Source of the DNA: Actinomadura alba
Lineage (GTDB): Bacteria; Actinomycetota; Actinomycetes; Streptosporangiales; Streptosporangiaceae
Length of the DNA: 64,000 nucleotides
NCBI RefSeq assembly: GCF_014323705.1
Contig: NZ_JABVEC010000025.1
Coordinates: 1 to 64,000, forward strand
Direction: 5' to 3'
In this document: positions 44,495 to 52,595 of the stretch, one piece after another
Layout of the letters: every line of letters begins with the position of its first letter
Position numbering within the stretch: the first letter of the stretch is position 1
Notes under the pieces: model-generated
What the model was told of the DNA's origin: nothing
The model's database searches: none
Seen by the model: the letters and a program-made list of their open reading frames with translations, nothing else
Program-made: the position numbers and the translations under genes

Positions 44495-45376
44495 TCATAG
44501 GAAGGTCAGCCCCAGGACGTGGTCGAGCTGCCAGGCGGCCGAGGCCAGGAGGCCGGTTCCCAGACCGGCGCCGGCGAGGATGACCGGCCCGGTGATGGTG
44601 TTCTTGTCGGGGGCCGTGGCCAGCAGCGCCTGCACGCGCTGGACGACGCCGGAGTCGGTGAAGGCCGGGAAGGGCAGCGCGGCCGGTTCGGGCGAGGAGC
44701 GGGCCAGGGCGACTTGGGCGATTGTGTGAGCGACCAGGGTGCGGTCGCCGACCGCTTCGGCGGCGTCTTCGTCGGCCCAGCGCTCTAGGGCAAAGCGCAG
44801 GCGCGTGTTCAAGCTCCGCAAAAGTGGGAGGGTGCCTGCGGCCAGCGCGCCGAGCGCGAGGTAGCGGTGGTGGCGATGACGCAGGTGAGATGCCTCGTGC
44901 TGGAACACCACCTGCAGTTGCGTCCCGTCCAGCATGCGCAGGAGGCCGCGGGAGACCAGGACCTCTCCACCGCGGCCCGGGACGGCGAGCGCCAGGGGGA
45001 CGTCGGACTCCACGACCTCTTGGGAGGTACGCCGAGCATCTCGGACCTCAGCGGCCCAGCGGCTCGACAGCCTGGTGGCGGTGAGGACGCTCAGACATGT
45101 CAGCGCGATGGCCGGAATGCCCAGGCCGGCGGGCACGGGCTGGTCGTCGCCGAACAGCGCCCATTCGGGCAGCTGTCCGGCAGCCCGGGGGAACAGCGTC
45201 GCGGCATAGTTGACGGTGATGAAGACCAGCGTTCCGATGGTGGCGACGACCGTGGTGGCCGCGACGGTGGCCAGCAGGCGCGCCGACCAGGCCGGGTGCA
45301 GCGGCAGCTGCGCCACGCCCAAGACGACGCCGAGGGCGAGCGTTAGCCCCGCGGGCAGAAACGTCAGCCAGATCAC
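44495..45376 (-). CDS. M56-family membrane metallopeptidase (BlaR1/MecR1-like)
   Basis: A 293-residue membrane protease with about four helices (two at 5-55, one near 85-105, one near 265-285). The zinc motif HEASHLRHRHHR (Glu as catalytic base) with the downstream RWADEDAAE metal ligand is intact, in a cytoplasmic gluzincin domain. It lacks the long penicillin-binding sensor domain of BlaR1 and is of the short actinobacterial type. BlaR1-like proteases cleave or inactivate BlaI repressors. The GTG start overlaps the blaI stop as GTGA, confirming the pair. Confidence 0.88.
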   Translation of the reverse strand: MIWLTFLPAGLTLALGVVLGVAQLPLHPAWSARLLATVAATTVVATIGTLVFITVNYAATLFPRAAGQLPEWALFGDDQPVPAGLGIPAIALTCLSVLTATRLSSRWAAEVRDARRTSQEVVESDVPLALAVPGRGGEVLVSRGLLRMLDGTQLQVVFQHEASHLRHRHHRYLALGALAAGTLPLLRSLNTRLRFALERWADEDAAEAVGDRTLVAHTIAQVALARSSPEPAALPFPAFTDSGVVQRVQALLATAPDKNTITGPVILAGAGLGTGLLASAAWQLDHVLGLTFL

Positions 45377-45747
45377 GCGGTTTCTCCAGGCTGGGACTGG
45401 GGTTTGTCCAGGACGGCGCGCAGGGCGTCTTCCTCGTCGGTGGTGAGGTTCTGCACGAACCGGCTCAGCACGCTGGAGGGGTCGCTGGCATGGCGCAGGT
45501 GATCGCGCATGCGGTCGGCCACCAGCCGGGACTCATCCACAGCCAGCCGGTACAGGAAGTGGCGGCCGTGACGCTCCCGCGTGACCAGATGCTTGGCGTG
45601 CAGCCGGAACAAAATGGTGTTGATGGTGGTGTAGGCGGGATCGCCTGGGATGCGGTCTCGCAACCCGGCAGTGCTGATCGGGCCGTCGGCGGCGGCGAGC
45701 GCGGCCAATACCTCGGCCTCCAACTGCCCCAATGGTCGTCGTGACAT
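45373..45747 (-). CDS. blaI: BlaI/MecI-family repressor, copy 1
   Basis: A 124-residue winged-helix repressor. RRPLGQLEAEVLAALAAADG, PISTAGLRDRIPGDPAYTTI and NTILFRLHAKHLVTRERHGR make up the DNA-binding domain with the family's A-Y-T-T-I/V-N-T recognition helix; the C-terminal helices (VLSRFVQNLTTDEEDALRAV) are for dimerisation. ATG 45747 is chosen; a GTG seven codons upstream at 45768 or another at 45756 is closer to GGAGGT and could be the real start. Coupled to the M56 protease gene. A perfect dyad at 45772-45790 before it suggests autorepression. Confidence 0.9.
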   Translation of the reverse strand: MSRRPLGQLEAEVLAALAAADGPISTAGLRDRIPGDPAYTTINTILFRLHAKHLVTRERHGRHFLYRLAVDESRLVADRMRDHLRHASDPSSVLSRFVQNLTTDEEDALRAVLDKPQSQPGETA

Positions 45748-45771
45748 CGGTTGCACCCACCCCCTCACCTC

Positions 45772-45790
45772 CAGGACACCGCGTGTCCTG
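45772..45790 (-). promoter_or_regulatory. Dyad in front of blaI copy 1
   Basis: CAGGACAC-CGC-GTGTCCTG, a perfect 8-bp inverted repeat with a 3-bp centre, 25 bp before the ATG. It keeps a GACA/TGTC core but lacks the TACTAC arms of sites S1-S5. Probably the autoregulatory operator. Confidence 0.55.
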
Positions 45791-45814
45791 CGGGCAGCCT
45801 AACGGCGCGCGGCT

Positions 45815-45888
45815 GCTGGTGGCCCACCGACGGCGGCGTCAATCCCCCTGAACAGCAACGGACCGCATCACTGATCGCCACCAACTAC
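45815..45888 (+). pseudogene. Decayed fragment of terB
   Basis: On the plus strand GGVNPPEQQRTASLIATN matches GSVDPSERQRTASLIATN of TerB (151-residue gene at 41.8 kb), with strong nucleotide identity over 45844-45888 and a 1-nt deletion near 45835 that breaks the frame. The rest of terB is absent. The convergent CDF gene's last six codons are the antisense of this fragment. Confidence 0.75.
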
Positions 45889-46815
45889 GCGGGCGGGACG
45901 CTCGCAGCGCAAGATGTCGGGCTCGATGTAGATCAGGCGAGCGATCGGCACTGCGGCGCGAATTCGCGCCTCAGCGCCGTTGATGGCATGAGCGACCTCA
46001 ATCGCGCTGTCCTCCCGATCGATGGCGATCTTGGCAGCCACCAGCAGCTCATCCGGCCCCAGGTGCATGGTTCGCATATGGATCACGGCGTCGACGCCAT
46101 CACCGGCTACGATCGCCCGCTCGATCGCGCGGACATGCTCCTCGCTGGCGGACTCGCCGATCAGCAGGCTCTTGACCTCGGTGGCCAGCACGATCGCGAT
46201 TGTCACCAGCAGCACGCCGATCGCCGCGGTGCCGATACCGTCCCAGACCCCGTTGCCGGTCGCCAGCGCCAGCCCCACGCCGGCGAGCGCGAACACCAGA
46301 CCGGCCAGCGCGCCGGTGTCCTCCAGCAAAATCACCGGCAGCTCGGGCGACTTGGAACGACGCACGAACTGCACCCAGCCCGCCGAGCCGCGCACCGCGT
46401 TGGACTCCTTCACCGCCGTGCGCAGCGCCACCGACTCCAGCGCGATCGCCACCAGCAGCACCACGATCGGCACCCAATGCCACTCAGTGATCGCGTGCGG
46501 ATCGCTGATCTTGTGCCACGCCTCATACAGCGCGAACAGCCCTCCGACGCTGAACAGCACGATCGAGACGATGAAGGCGTAGATGTAGCGCTCCCGCCCG
46601 TACCCGAACGGATGCTCGGACGTCGCGCGCCGCTGCGCCCGCTTCCCGCCCACCAACAGCAACGCCTGGTTACTGGAATCGGCCACCGAATGGATCGCCT
46701 CGGCAAGCATCGACGAGGACCCCGTCAGAGCGAACGCCACGAACTTGGTGACCGCGATCCCCAGATTCGCCACCAACGCCGTGACGACCGCTTTCGTACT
46801 GCCCTCCGCAGCCAT
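45868..46815 (-). CDS. Cation diffusion facilitator (CDF) family transporter
   Basis: A 315-residue metal/proton antiporter of the CDF family with six helices in the first ~200 residues. Diagnostic segments: TGSSSMLAEAIHSVADSSNQ (helix 2; the Asp/Ser metal site is partly changed since His-xxx-Asp occurs as HSVAD), HPFGYGRERYIYAFIVSIVL (helix 3 entry) and LLEDTGALAGLVFALAGVGL (helix 5, ED in place of HxxxD). The cytoplasmic C-terminal domain (about 210-305) has MRTMHLGPDELLVAAKI. Zn2+, Mn2+ or Fe2+ are possible substrates. ATG 46815 follows GGGGAGA; dyad S5 lies 41 bp upstream. Confidence 0.88.
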   Translation of the reverse strand: MAAEGSTKAVVTALVANLGIAVTKFVAFALTGSSSMLAEAIHSVADSSNQALLLVGGKRAQRRATSEHPFGYGRERYIYAFIVSIVLFSVGGLFALYEAWHKISDPHAITEWHWVPIVVLLVAIALESVALRTAVKESNAVRGSAGWVQFVRRSKSPELPVILLEDTGALAGLVFALAGVGLALATGNGVWDGIGTAAIGVLLVTIAIVLATEVKSLLIGESASEEHVRAIERAIVAGDGVDAVIHMRTMHLGPDELLVAAKIAIDREDSAIEVAHAINGAEARIRAAVPIARLIYIEPDILRCERPARVVGGDQ

Positions 46816-46855
46816 GCCTCTCCCCTCGTTCCTCTGCGCTCGCCACCACGACCGT

Positions 46856-46874
46856 ACTACGACACTTGTAGCAG
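46856..46874 (-). promoter_or_regulatory. 19-bp dyad in the CDF promoter (site S5)
   Basis: ACTACGACA-CT-TGTAGCAG on the plus strand, 17 of 19 bases as in the terB site S4. Located 41 bp before the CDF start. The orientation relative to its gene is opposite to that at terB, as allowed for a near-symmetric operator. The following 46875-47002 shows no gene. Confidence 0.65.
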
Positions 46875-47002
46875 AATGCTGAAGTCGATGCGGAACCACC
46901 CCCGGGCAGCCGAAGTCGGGCGGACCACTCGGCTCAGCTCAACACCAAGAGCAAGACCAGGACCTCGCGGCATCGCCCCGGCCTGCCCGGTACGGACGAT
47001 CG

Positions 47003-47377
47003 TCAGCCCAGTGCGTCTCCGTCGAGCACGGTGCGCAGGAGCTGTTCCTCATCAGGGTTGAGGGACCGGACGAACTGGTTCAGTGCGTGACAAGGATCGC
47101 TGGCATAGCGCAGGTGATCACACATCCGGTCAGCCACCAGGCGCGGCTCATCCACCACCGTCCGGTAGGCGAAGTGCCGTCCCCGGCGCGCTCGGGACAC
47201 GAACTGCTTGCCGTGCAGCCGGGACAACACAGTGTTGACGGTGGTGTAGGCAGGATGGCCTGACAGCCGGGCCTGCACGTCAGCGGGCGACAACTCCCCT
47301 TGAGCACTGGCCAGCACCGCCAGCACCTCGGCTTCCAGTTGCCCGAGCGGTCGTCGAACCACAGATGAAGTCTTCAT
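47003..47377 (-). CDS. blaI: BlaI/MecI-family repressor, copy 2
   Basis: A 124-residue paralogue of the blaI at 45.4 kb, with the same length and a near-identical recognition region: RRPLGQLEAEVLAVLASAQG, ...AYTTVNTVLSRLHGKQFVSR. It differs more in the wing and dimer helices (ALNQFVRSLNPDEEQLLRTV). It has no M56 protease partner, so its inducer or release mechanism is unclear; it may rely on the other protease. ATG 47377 fits the family start but has only a weak ribosome site. It reads toward the CDF gene, 129 bp ahead. Confidence 0.87.
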   Translation of the reverse strand: MKTSSVVRRPLGQLEAEVLAVLASAQGELSPADVQARLSGHPAYTTVNTVLSRLHGKQFVSRARRGRHFAYRTVVDEPRLVADRMCDHLRYASDPCHALNQFVRSLNPDEEQLLRTVLDGDALG

Positions 47378-47705
47378 GAACCCAAAACATGCCGCCGCGG
47401 TCGGGCCCCAACCATAACCGCCGCATGCCCTACTCCGAAATGCTCGGCCGGCGCTCATGCGTCCGCACAGACGCACCCAGGTACGGATCGACTGCGCGGA
47501 GGGCTCGAACTCTGACGCGTTCGCGGTCCTCAGGTGCGATGCCGGGGCCGTGGCGAACACCACCAGACGATCAAGTTCGCCGGCCGCGGGCCTGCGCGGC
47601 GGCACGGCTCCCCGCGTTCGCGGGCCCCTTCTTAGAATGTAGATGGCGGCTCCACATCTATTAGGCTGACCGTCTCTTCCCGCTGGATTCCTGGAGGCCC
47701 GCACC
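47378..47705 (+). promoter_or_regulatory. Intergenic region with IclR operator candidate
   Basis: A 328-bp divergent gap between blaI copy 2 and the iclR-type gene; no coding sequence seen. TAGATG (47640-47645) and CATCTA (47655-47660) form an inverted repeat with 9-bp spacing, about 45 bp before the regulator start, a typical position and size for an autoregulatory IclR site. Confidence 0.5.
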
Positions 47706-48533
47706 ATGGCCGCATCGTCAGAGGAGTCGCCGGCCGACGCCGTCGACGACAAGATCTCCGGCGTCCGCGAGGTGAAATCGGCCGCGCGTACGCTGGAGCT
47801 GCTCGAGCTCCTGGCCTCCCGGCAGAATCGTCCGGCGCGGTTGCGTGAGTTGACCGAGGCGCTCAACGTTCCGCGGAGCAGCCTGTACGCCCTGCTCCGC
47901 ACGCTGACCAAGCACGGTTGGGTGCGCACCGACGCCTCGGGGACCATGTACGGGATCGGCATCCGGGCGCTGCTGGTCGGCACCAGTTACCTCGACACCG
48001 ACCAGCATCTTCGGATCGTCAAACCGGTGCTCGACGAGCTCGGTGAGAAGCTGGATGAGACCTTCCACTTCGGCCGCCTGGACGGCTTCGACGTCGTCTA
48101 TCTCGCGACCCGGGAGTCCAGCCAGTACCTGCGGCCGTACAGCAGGGTGGGGCGCCGGCTTCCGGCGTACAGCACCGCGCTCGGCAAGGCGCTGCTCGCC
48201 GAGCACGGCGGCGAGCAGCTCGACCACCACCTGCCGGCCGAGACGACCGCGTTCACGCCGCACACCATCACCGACCGTGCGGCGCTGGTGGCCGATCTGG
48301 ACCAGACCCGCGCCCGTGGTTACTCCATCGACAGGCAGGAGAGCAGCCTCGGGCTGCACTGCTTTGGTCTCGCGCTGCGGTACGCGACTCCGGCCCGCGA
48401 TGCGATCAGCTGTTCGGTGCCGCTGGCACGCCTCAACGCCGAACTCGAGGCCGAGATCCTGGCCACGATGCGCCAAGCACGTGAGCAGATCGAACGGTCC
48501 GCTCCGCCGATCGGTGACGACTCCTGGGTGTGA
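47706..48533 (+). CDS. IclR-family transcriptional regulator
   Basis: A 275-residue regulator. The N-terminal winged helix (about 22-85) reads VKSAARTLELLELLASRQNR and LRELTEALNVPRSSLYALLR; the C-terminal IclR effector domain (about 95-265) has FGRLDGFDVVYLATRESSQY, GRRLPAYSTALGKALLAEHG and TRARGYSIDRQESSLGLHCF. Such regulators control sugar-acid or aromatic catabolism. ATG follows CTGGAGG at good distance. It is followed by the enolase and dehydrogenase genes in the same direction, which it probably controls. Confidence 0.9.
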   Translation: MAASSEESPADAVDDKISGVREVKSAARTLELLELLASRQNRPARLRELTEALNVPRSSLYALLRTLTKHGWVRTDASGTMYGIGIRALLVGTSYLDTDQHLRIVKPVLDELGEKLDETFHFGRLDGFDVVYLATRESSQYLRPYSRVGRRLPAYSTALGKALLAEHGGEQLDHHLPAETTAFTPHTITDRAALVADLDQTRARGYSIDRQESSLGLHCFGLALRYATPARDAISCSVPLARLNAELEAEILATMRQAREQIERSAPPIGDDSWV

Positions 48534-48548
48534 ACGAGACGCTGTCTA

Positions 48549-48576
48549 CACATGTGAACTACGTCTGCTAATGTAG
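48549..48576 (+). promoter_or_regulatory. Candidate regulator site before the enolase-superfamily gene
   Basis: The palindrome CACATGTG (48549-48556) is followed by CTAC-N10-GTAG (48559-48576). AATGTAG here is shared with the iclR promoter (47637-47643), hinting that the same protein binds both. Located 35-60 bp before the start at 48611. Confidence 0.4.
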
Positions 48577-48610
48577 CGGCACGTTCCTTGGTGATGTGAG
48601 GTGTGCCGTA

Positions 48611-49915
48611 ATGCCCGAAGCAGTCGCCCTTCCCGTGACCGACTCCCAACGGCAACGCGTCACCGGTGTCACCGTCACGCCGGTCGCCTTCAAGGACCTT
48701 CCCCTGCTGAACACGGTGGGCGTGCACGAGCCGTACGCGCTGCGCGCCATCGTCGAGGTCCGCACCGAGGACGGGCTGATCGGCCTCGGCGAGACGTACG
48801 CCGACGCCGACCATCTCGCCCGCCTGCGCCTCGCCGCCGACGAGATCATCGGGACCGACGTCTGGGACGTCAACGAGCTCGCCCGCCGCATCCGCGTCGT
48901 CCTCGCCGGCGGGCCCGGCACCGGTGATCACGGGATGGCCGGGATGGTCACCGGCACCAGCACCGCGGACGCGATCCTGTCCCCCTTCGAGGTCGCCTTC
49001 CTGGACATCCAGGGACAGGCCACCGGCCTGCCGGTCAGCACGCTGCTCGGCGGTGCCGTCCGCGACACCGTCGACTACTCGGGCTATCTCTTCTACAAGT
49101 GGGCGGCCCACCCCGGCCACGAGCCGGACCGCTGGGGCGCCGCGCTCGACCCCGACGGCATCGTCGCCCAGGCCCGGCGGATGGTGACCGAGTACGGCTT
49201 CTCAGCGCTCAAGCTCAAAGGCGGGGTCTTTCCACCCGACGAGGAGATCGAGGCGATCCACGCGCTGCGTCGCGCCTTCCCCGAGCATCCGCTGCGGCTG
49301 GACCCGAACGGCGCCTGGACCGTCGAGACCTCGATCCGGGTCGGGCAGGAACTCGACGGCGTGGTGGAGTATCTCGAGGATCCGACCCCGGGCGTGGAGG
49401 GGATGGCCGAGGTCGCCCGCAAGGTTCCGATGCCGCTGGCCACCAACATGTGCGTGGTGAGCTTCGCCGGCATCGAACCGGCCGTACGGCGGGACGCCGT
49501 CGGCGTCGTGCTCTCGGACCACCACTTCTGGGGCGGTCTCGGCCGGTCCCGGTTGCTCGCCGGGATCTGCGACACGTTCGGGCTCGGGGTGTCGATGCAC
49601 TCGAACTCCCACCTCGGCATCAGCCTCGCCGCCATGACCCATCTGGCCGCGGCGACGCCCAATCTCACCTACGCCTGCGACACGCACTGGCCGTGGAAGG
49701 ACCCCGGTGAGGACGTCATCGCCCCGGGCGCGCTCACCTTCTCCGACGGTGCCGTCGCGGTGCCGACCACGCCCGGGCTCGGGGTCACGCTCGACCGGGA
49801 CATGCTCGGCCGGCTGCACGAGCAGTACCTCGAATGCGGGCTACGCAGCCGCGACGACACCGGCTACATGCGCGGCATCGACCCCTCGTACGAGCTGCTG
49901 AGCCCACGCTGGTGA
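48611..49915 (+). CDS. Enolase-superfamily dehydratase, glucarate dehydratase-like
   Basis: A 434-residue enolase-superfamily enzyme that would abstract an alpha-proton from a carboxylate sugar and eliminate water. Motifs in order: VGVHEPYALRAIVEVRTEDG in the capping domain, Lys pair in SALKLKGG (KxK), metal Asp in RLDPNGAW, Glu in EYLEDPTPG, Asn/Asp in ATNMCVVSF and SDHHFWGGLG, catalytic His in SMHSNSHLGISLAAMTHLAA. The last is the glucarate dehydratase (GlucD) signature. Length is normal for the family. ATG 48611 after GTGAGG. Operon with the IclR gene upstream and a 2-hydroxyacid dehydrogenase 7 bp downstream. Confidence 0.88.
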   Translation: MPEAVALPVTDSQRQRVTGVTVTPVAFKDLPLLNTVGVHEPYALRAIVEVRTEDGLIGLGETYADADHLARLRLAADEIIGTDVWDVNELARRIRVVLAGGPGTGDHGMAGMVTGTSTADAILSPFEVAFLDIQGQATGLPVSTLLGGAVRDTVDYSGYLFYKWAAHPGHEPDRWGAALDPDGIVAQARRMVTEYGFSALKLKGGVFPPDEEIEAIHALRRAFPEHPLRLDPNGAWTVETSIRVGQELDGVVEYLEDPTPGVEGMAEVARKVPMPLATNMCVVSFAGIEPAVRRDAVGVVLSDHHFWGGLGRSRLLAGICDTFGLGVSMHSNSHLGISLAAMTHLAAATPNLTYACDTHWPWKDPGEDVIAPGALTFSDGAVAVPTTPGLGVTLDRDMLGRLHEQYLECGLRSRDDTGYMRGIDPSYELLSPRW

Positions 49916-49922
49916 CCGCAGG

Positions 49923-50900
49923 ATGAAAATCGTGGTCACTGACCCCATCATCAGCCGCTTCGCGACGATCCTCCGCTCCGGCGGCCACGACCCGCTGATG
50001 GCCGCCGACCGGCCGGACGAGGAGGTCGTGACCACGCTGCGCGACGCCGACGTGATGGTGTGCTCGCGGATGACCGAGCCGATGGCGCGCGCCGGGACCG
50101 GGCTCAGGCTGGTGCAGGTGACCGGCGCCGGTTATGAGCGCATACCGCTCGACGCACTCGCACCGCGCACGGCCGTGGCCAACACCTCCCACCACGGGCG
50201 GGCCATCGCCGAGCACGTCATCATGACCGTCTTGATGCTGTCGCGGCGGGTGCTGCGGACCGACCGGCTGCTGCGGCAGGGCGTGTGGGAGTCCGTCGCC
50301 GTCGATCCGGACCTGACCCTCGGCGATTCCGTCGCGGGCCGCACCGTCGGGCTGCTCGGCCTCGGCGAGATCGGCGGGCAGGTGGCCCGGCTGGCGGCCG
50401 CGATGGGCATGCGGGTGCAGGCGGCACGGCGCGACCCCGGCTCACCGCTGGAGCCGGGCCTGGAACTCGACCGTGTCGTCTCCATGGGAGAGCTGCCCGC
50501 GCTGCTCGCCACGTCGGATGTGGTCGTCGTGACGGTGCCGCTGAACCCGCACACCCGCGGCCTGATCGGTGCCGCGGAGCTGCGTCGAATGCGGCGTTCG
50601 GCCTTGCTGGTCAACGTCTCACGTGGCCCGGTCGTCGACGAGCGAGCGCTGTACGACGCGCTCGCCGACGGACAGATCGCCGGAGCCGCGATCGACGTGT
50701 GGTGGCCGACCGACGGGGTGAACCGCAGTGGCGCCACCCTGCCGTTCGCCGAGCTGGACAACGTCGTGCTGACCCCGCACAACTCCGGGCACACGAGGGA
50801 GACGTTCGAGAGCCGCGCCCGCGACATCGCCGCCAACCTCACAGCACTGGAGACCGGCCGCCCACTTCGCAACGTCGTCCGCGCCGCCGCAGGCGCCTGA
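49923..50900 (+). CDS. D-isomer-specific 2-hydroxyacid dehydrogenase
   Basis: A 325-residue NAD(P)H-dependent dehydrogenase. Rossmann motif VGLLGLGEIGGQVARLAAAM (about 141-160), catalytic Arg in LLVNVSRGPVVDE, Glu region in AAIDVWWPTDGVN and catalytic His in LTPHNSGHTRETFE. It would reduce or oxidise a 2-keto/2-hydroxy acid such as the product of the preceding dehydratase. It starts 7 bp after the enolase-type gene. A strong hairpin 90 bp downstream ends the operon. Confidence 0.88.
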   Translation: MKIVVTDPIISRFATILRSGGHDPLMAADRPDEEVVTTLRDADVMVCSRMTEPMARAGTGLRLVQVTGAGYERIPLDALAPRTAVANTSHHGRAIAEHVIMTVLMLSRRVLRTDRLLRQGVWESVAVDPDLTLGDSVAGRTVGLLGLGEIGGQVARLAAAMGMRVQAARRDPGSPLEPGLELDRVVSMGELPALLATSDVVVVTVPLNPHTRGLIGAAELRRMRRSALLVNVSRGPVVDERALYDALADGQIAGAAIDVWWPTDGVNRSGATLPFAELDNVVLTPHNSGHTRETFESRARDIAANLTALETGRPLRNVVRAAAGA

Positions 50901-50987
50901 GCCGCCGGTGGTCTCCAGGCCGCCCGAACAACCCGGCGAGCCCAAGGCCGCATGACCGATCCGAGTTTTCGGGCCCGCGTACGCCAT

Positions 50988-51020
50988 GTCCCTCGCCGAA
51001 GAGCACCTTCGGCGAGGGAC
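50988..51020 (+). terminator. Hairpin terminator after the hydroxyacid dehydrogenase
   Basis: A perfect 14-bp inverted repeat, GTCCCTCGCCGAAG (50988-51001) and CTTCGGCGAGGGAC (51007-51020), with a 5-nt loop. Confidence 0.8.
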
Positions 51021-51123
51021 GGGAAGAGCTCCCTCTGTCCCAATGTCACATTTCCGGCCTTCTGGGCGTCTTAGTGCTAAGGGCGCCTCGGTCAGAGGCG
51101 GTCAGGCAGGGGGAGAAACGACG

Positions 51124-52527
51124 ATGGGGGCCCAGAGGTCACGGACGGCGGCAGCCGTGCCGAAGCGGTGGTCGCGGTCCGTACGCGCGGATCAGTGGTC
51201 GTTCCTGTTCGGGGAGATCGCACTGTACGCGTTCGGGGTGCTGGTCGCCACGGGTGCCTACCTGACCGTGTTCTTCGACCCGGACATGACGCTGGTCGCC
51301 TACGACGGCTCGTACGTTCCGCTGCGCGGTGTTCCGGTCAGCAGAGCGTACGAGTCGACGCTTGAGATCAGCTTCGACGTGCGCGGCGGGCTGCTGATGC
51401 GGCAGATCCACCACTGGGCGGCGCTGGTCTTCATCGCCGCGGTCTGCCTCCAGCTCGTCCGGATGTTCTTCACCGGCGCGTTCCGCCGGCCGAGGGGGCC
51501 GAACTGGCTGGTCTGGGTGATCCTGCTCGTACTGGGCATGGCGGCGGGCGTGACGGGCACGATCCTGCCGGACGACATGCTGTCGGGCGGAAGCCTCGGG
51601 CTGATCCAGGGGGTGGTCCAGTCGATCCCGGTGGTCGGTACCCGCCTGACGTTCTGGCTGTTCGGTGCAGACTTCCCCGGCGACGCGATCATTCCCCGGT
51701 TCTACTGGCTGCACGTGCTGCTCCTACCGGCGGGCATGGCCGGCCTGCTCGCCTTCCGCCGTCGACTGCTCCGGCGGCACGGTCACTCCCGCTTTCTCGG
51801 CCCGGCGGACTCGGCGCGCACCGTCCGGGCGCGCACTGTGCACCCCGGACGGGCGCTGTTCTTCGCCACCTGCGGAGTGCTCGCTCTTCTCGGCACGGTC
51901 GCGCAGATCAACCCGATCTGGCTGTACGGGCCGTACCGGCCGGGGGCGATCAGCGCGGGAGCGGTACCCGGCTGGTACATGGGCTTCCTGGACGGCGCGG
52001 TCCGGATCATGCCGAACTGGGAGTTCGACGTGGCCGGTCATCCGCTCACGCTGGCGGTGCTGGTGCCCGCGCTCCTCGTCCCCGGCGCCTTCTTCACCGT
52101 TCTGGCGGGCTACCCGGCGCTCGAACGCAGGTTCACCGGCGACCGGGATCTCCACCACGTCCTCGACCGCCCGCGCGACGCGGCGACCCGTACGGCGGTG
52201 GGCGCGGCCGGGATCACCTTCTACGGGCTGCTGTGGGCCGCGGCCTCGAACGACCAGATCGCCTACCACTTCCACCTGTCCCTCTACACCGTCACCTGGT
52301 TCTTCCGGGTGGCCGTCTTCGCCGGACCCGTGCTCGCGTACACCCTCACCCGACGGATCTGCCTCGGCCTCACGTACCGGGAACAGGAGGCGGCGGAGCA
52401 CGGGCGCCAGACCGGGCGGATCGTGATGAGCCCGAACGGCGGCTTCACCGAGGTCACCGAGCCGGTGGCCGTCGCCTCGGCACCGGGCCCCCGTGTGGGG
52501 ATCGGTTGGTCGCGTCTTACCCGGTGA
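51124..52527 (+). CDS. QcrB-like cytochrome b subunit, stand-alone
   Basis: A 467-residue polytopic protein of the actinobacterial cytochrome bc1 b-subunit type. About eight helices; haem-ligand histidines lie in MRQIHHWAALVFIAAVC and FYWLHVLLLPAGMAG. SFLFGEIALYAFGVLVATGA, ILPDDMLSGGSLGLIQGVVQ and INPIWLYGPYRPGAIS match QcrB positions around the quinol pocket. Normal QcrB is about 540 residues and lies with qcrC and qcrA; neither is present here and the protein is shorter. It may be a paralogue with another partner. GGGGGAG precedes the ATG at 51124. Confidence 0.82.
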   Translation: MGAQRSRTAAAVPKRWSRSVRADQWSFLFGEIALYAFGVLVATGAYLTVFFDPDMTLVAYDGSYVPLRGVPVSRAYESTLEISFDVRGGLLMRQIHHWAALVFIAAVCLQLVRMFFTGAFRRPRGPNWLVWVILLVLGMAAGVTGTILPDDMLSGGSLGLIQGVVQSIPVVGTRLTFWLFGADFPGDAIIPRFYWLHVLLLPAGMAGLLAFRRRLLRRHGHSRFLGPADSARTVRARTVHPGRALFFATCGVLALLGTVAQINPIWLYGPYRPGAISAGAVPGWYMGFLDGAVRIMPNWEFDVAGHPLTLAVLVPALLVPGAFFTVLAGYPALERRFTGDRDLHHVLDRPRDAATRTAVGAAGITFYGLLWAAASNDQIAYHFHLSLYTVTWFFRVAVFAGPVLAYTLTRRICLGLTYREQEAAEHGRQTGRIVMSPNGGFTEVTEPVAVASAPGPRVGIGWSRLTR

Positions 52528-52595
52528 TGGGTTGGCGGTCGAGGGGCAGCCGGCGGCCCCCGGGATTCCGGAGGCCGCTTGGGCTGCCGACCCGT

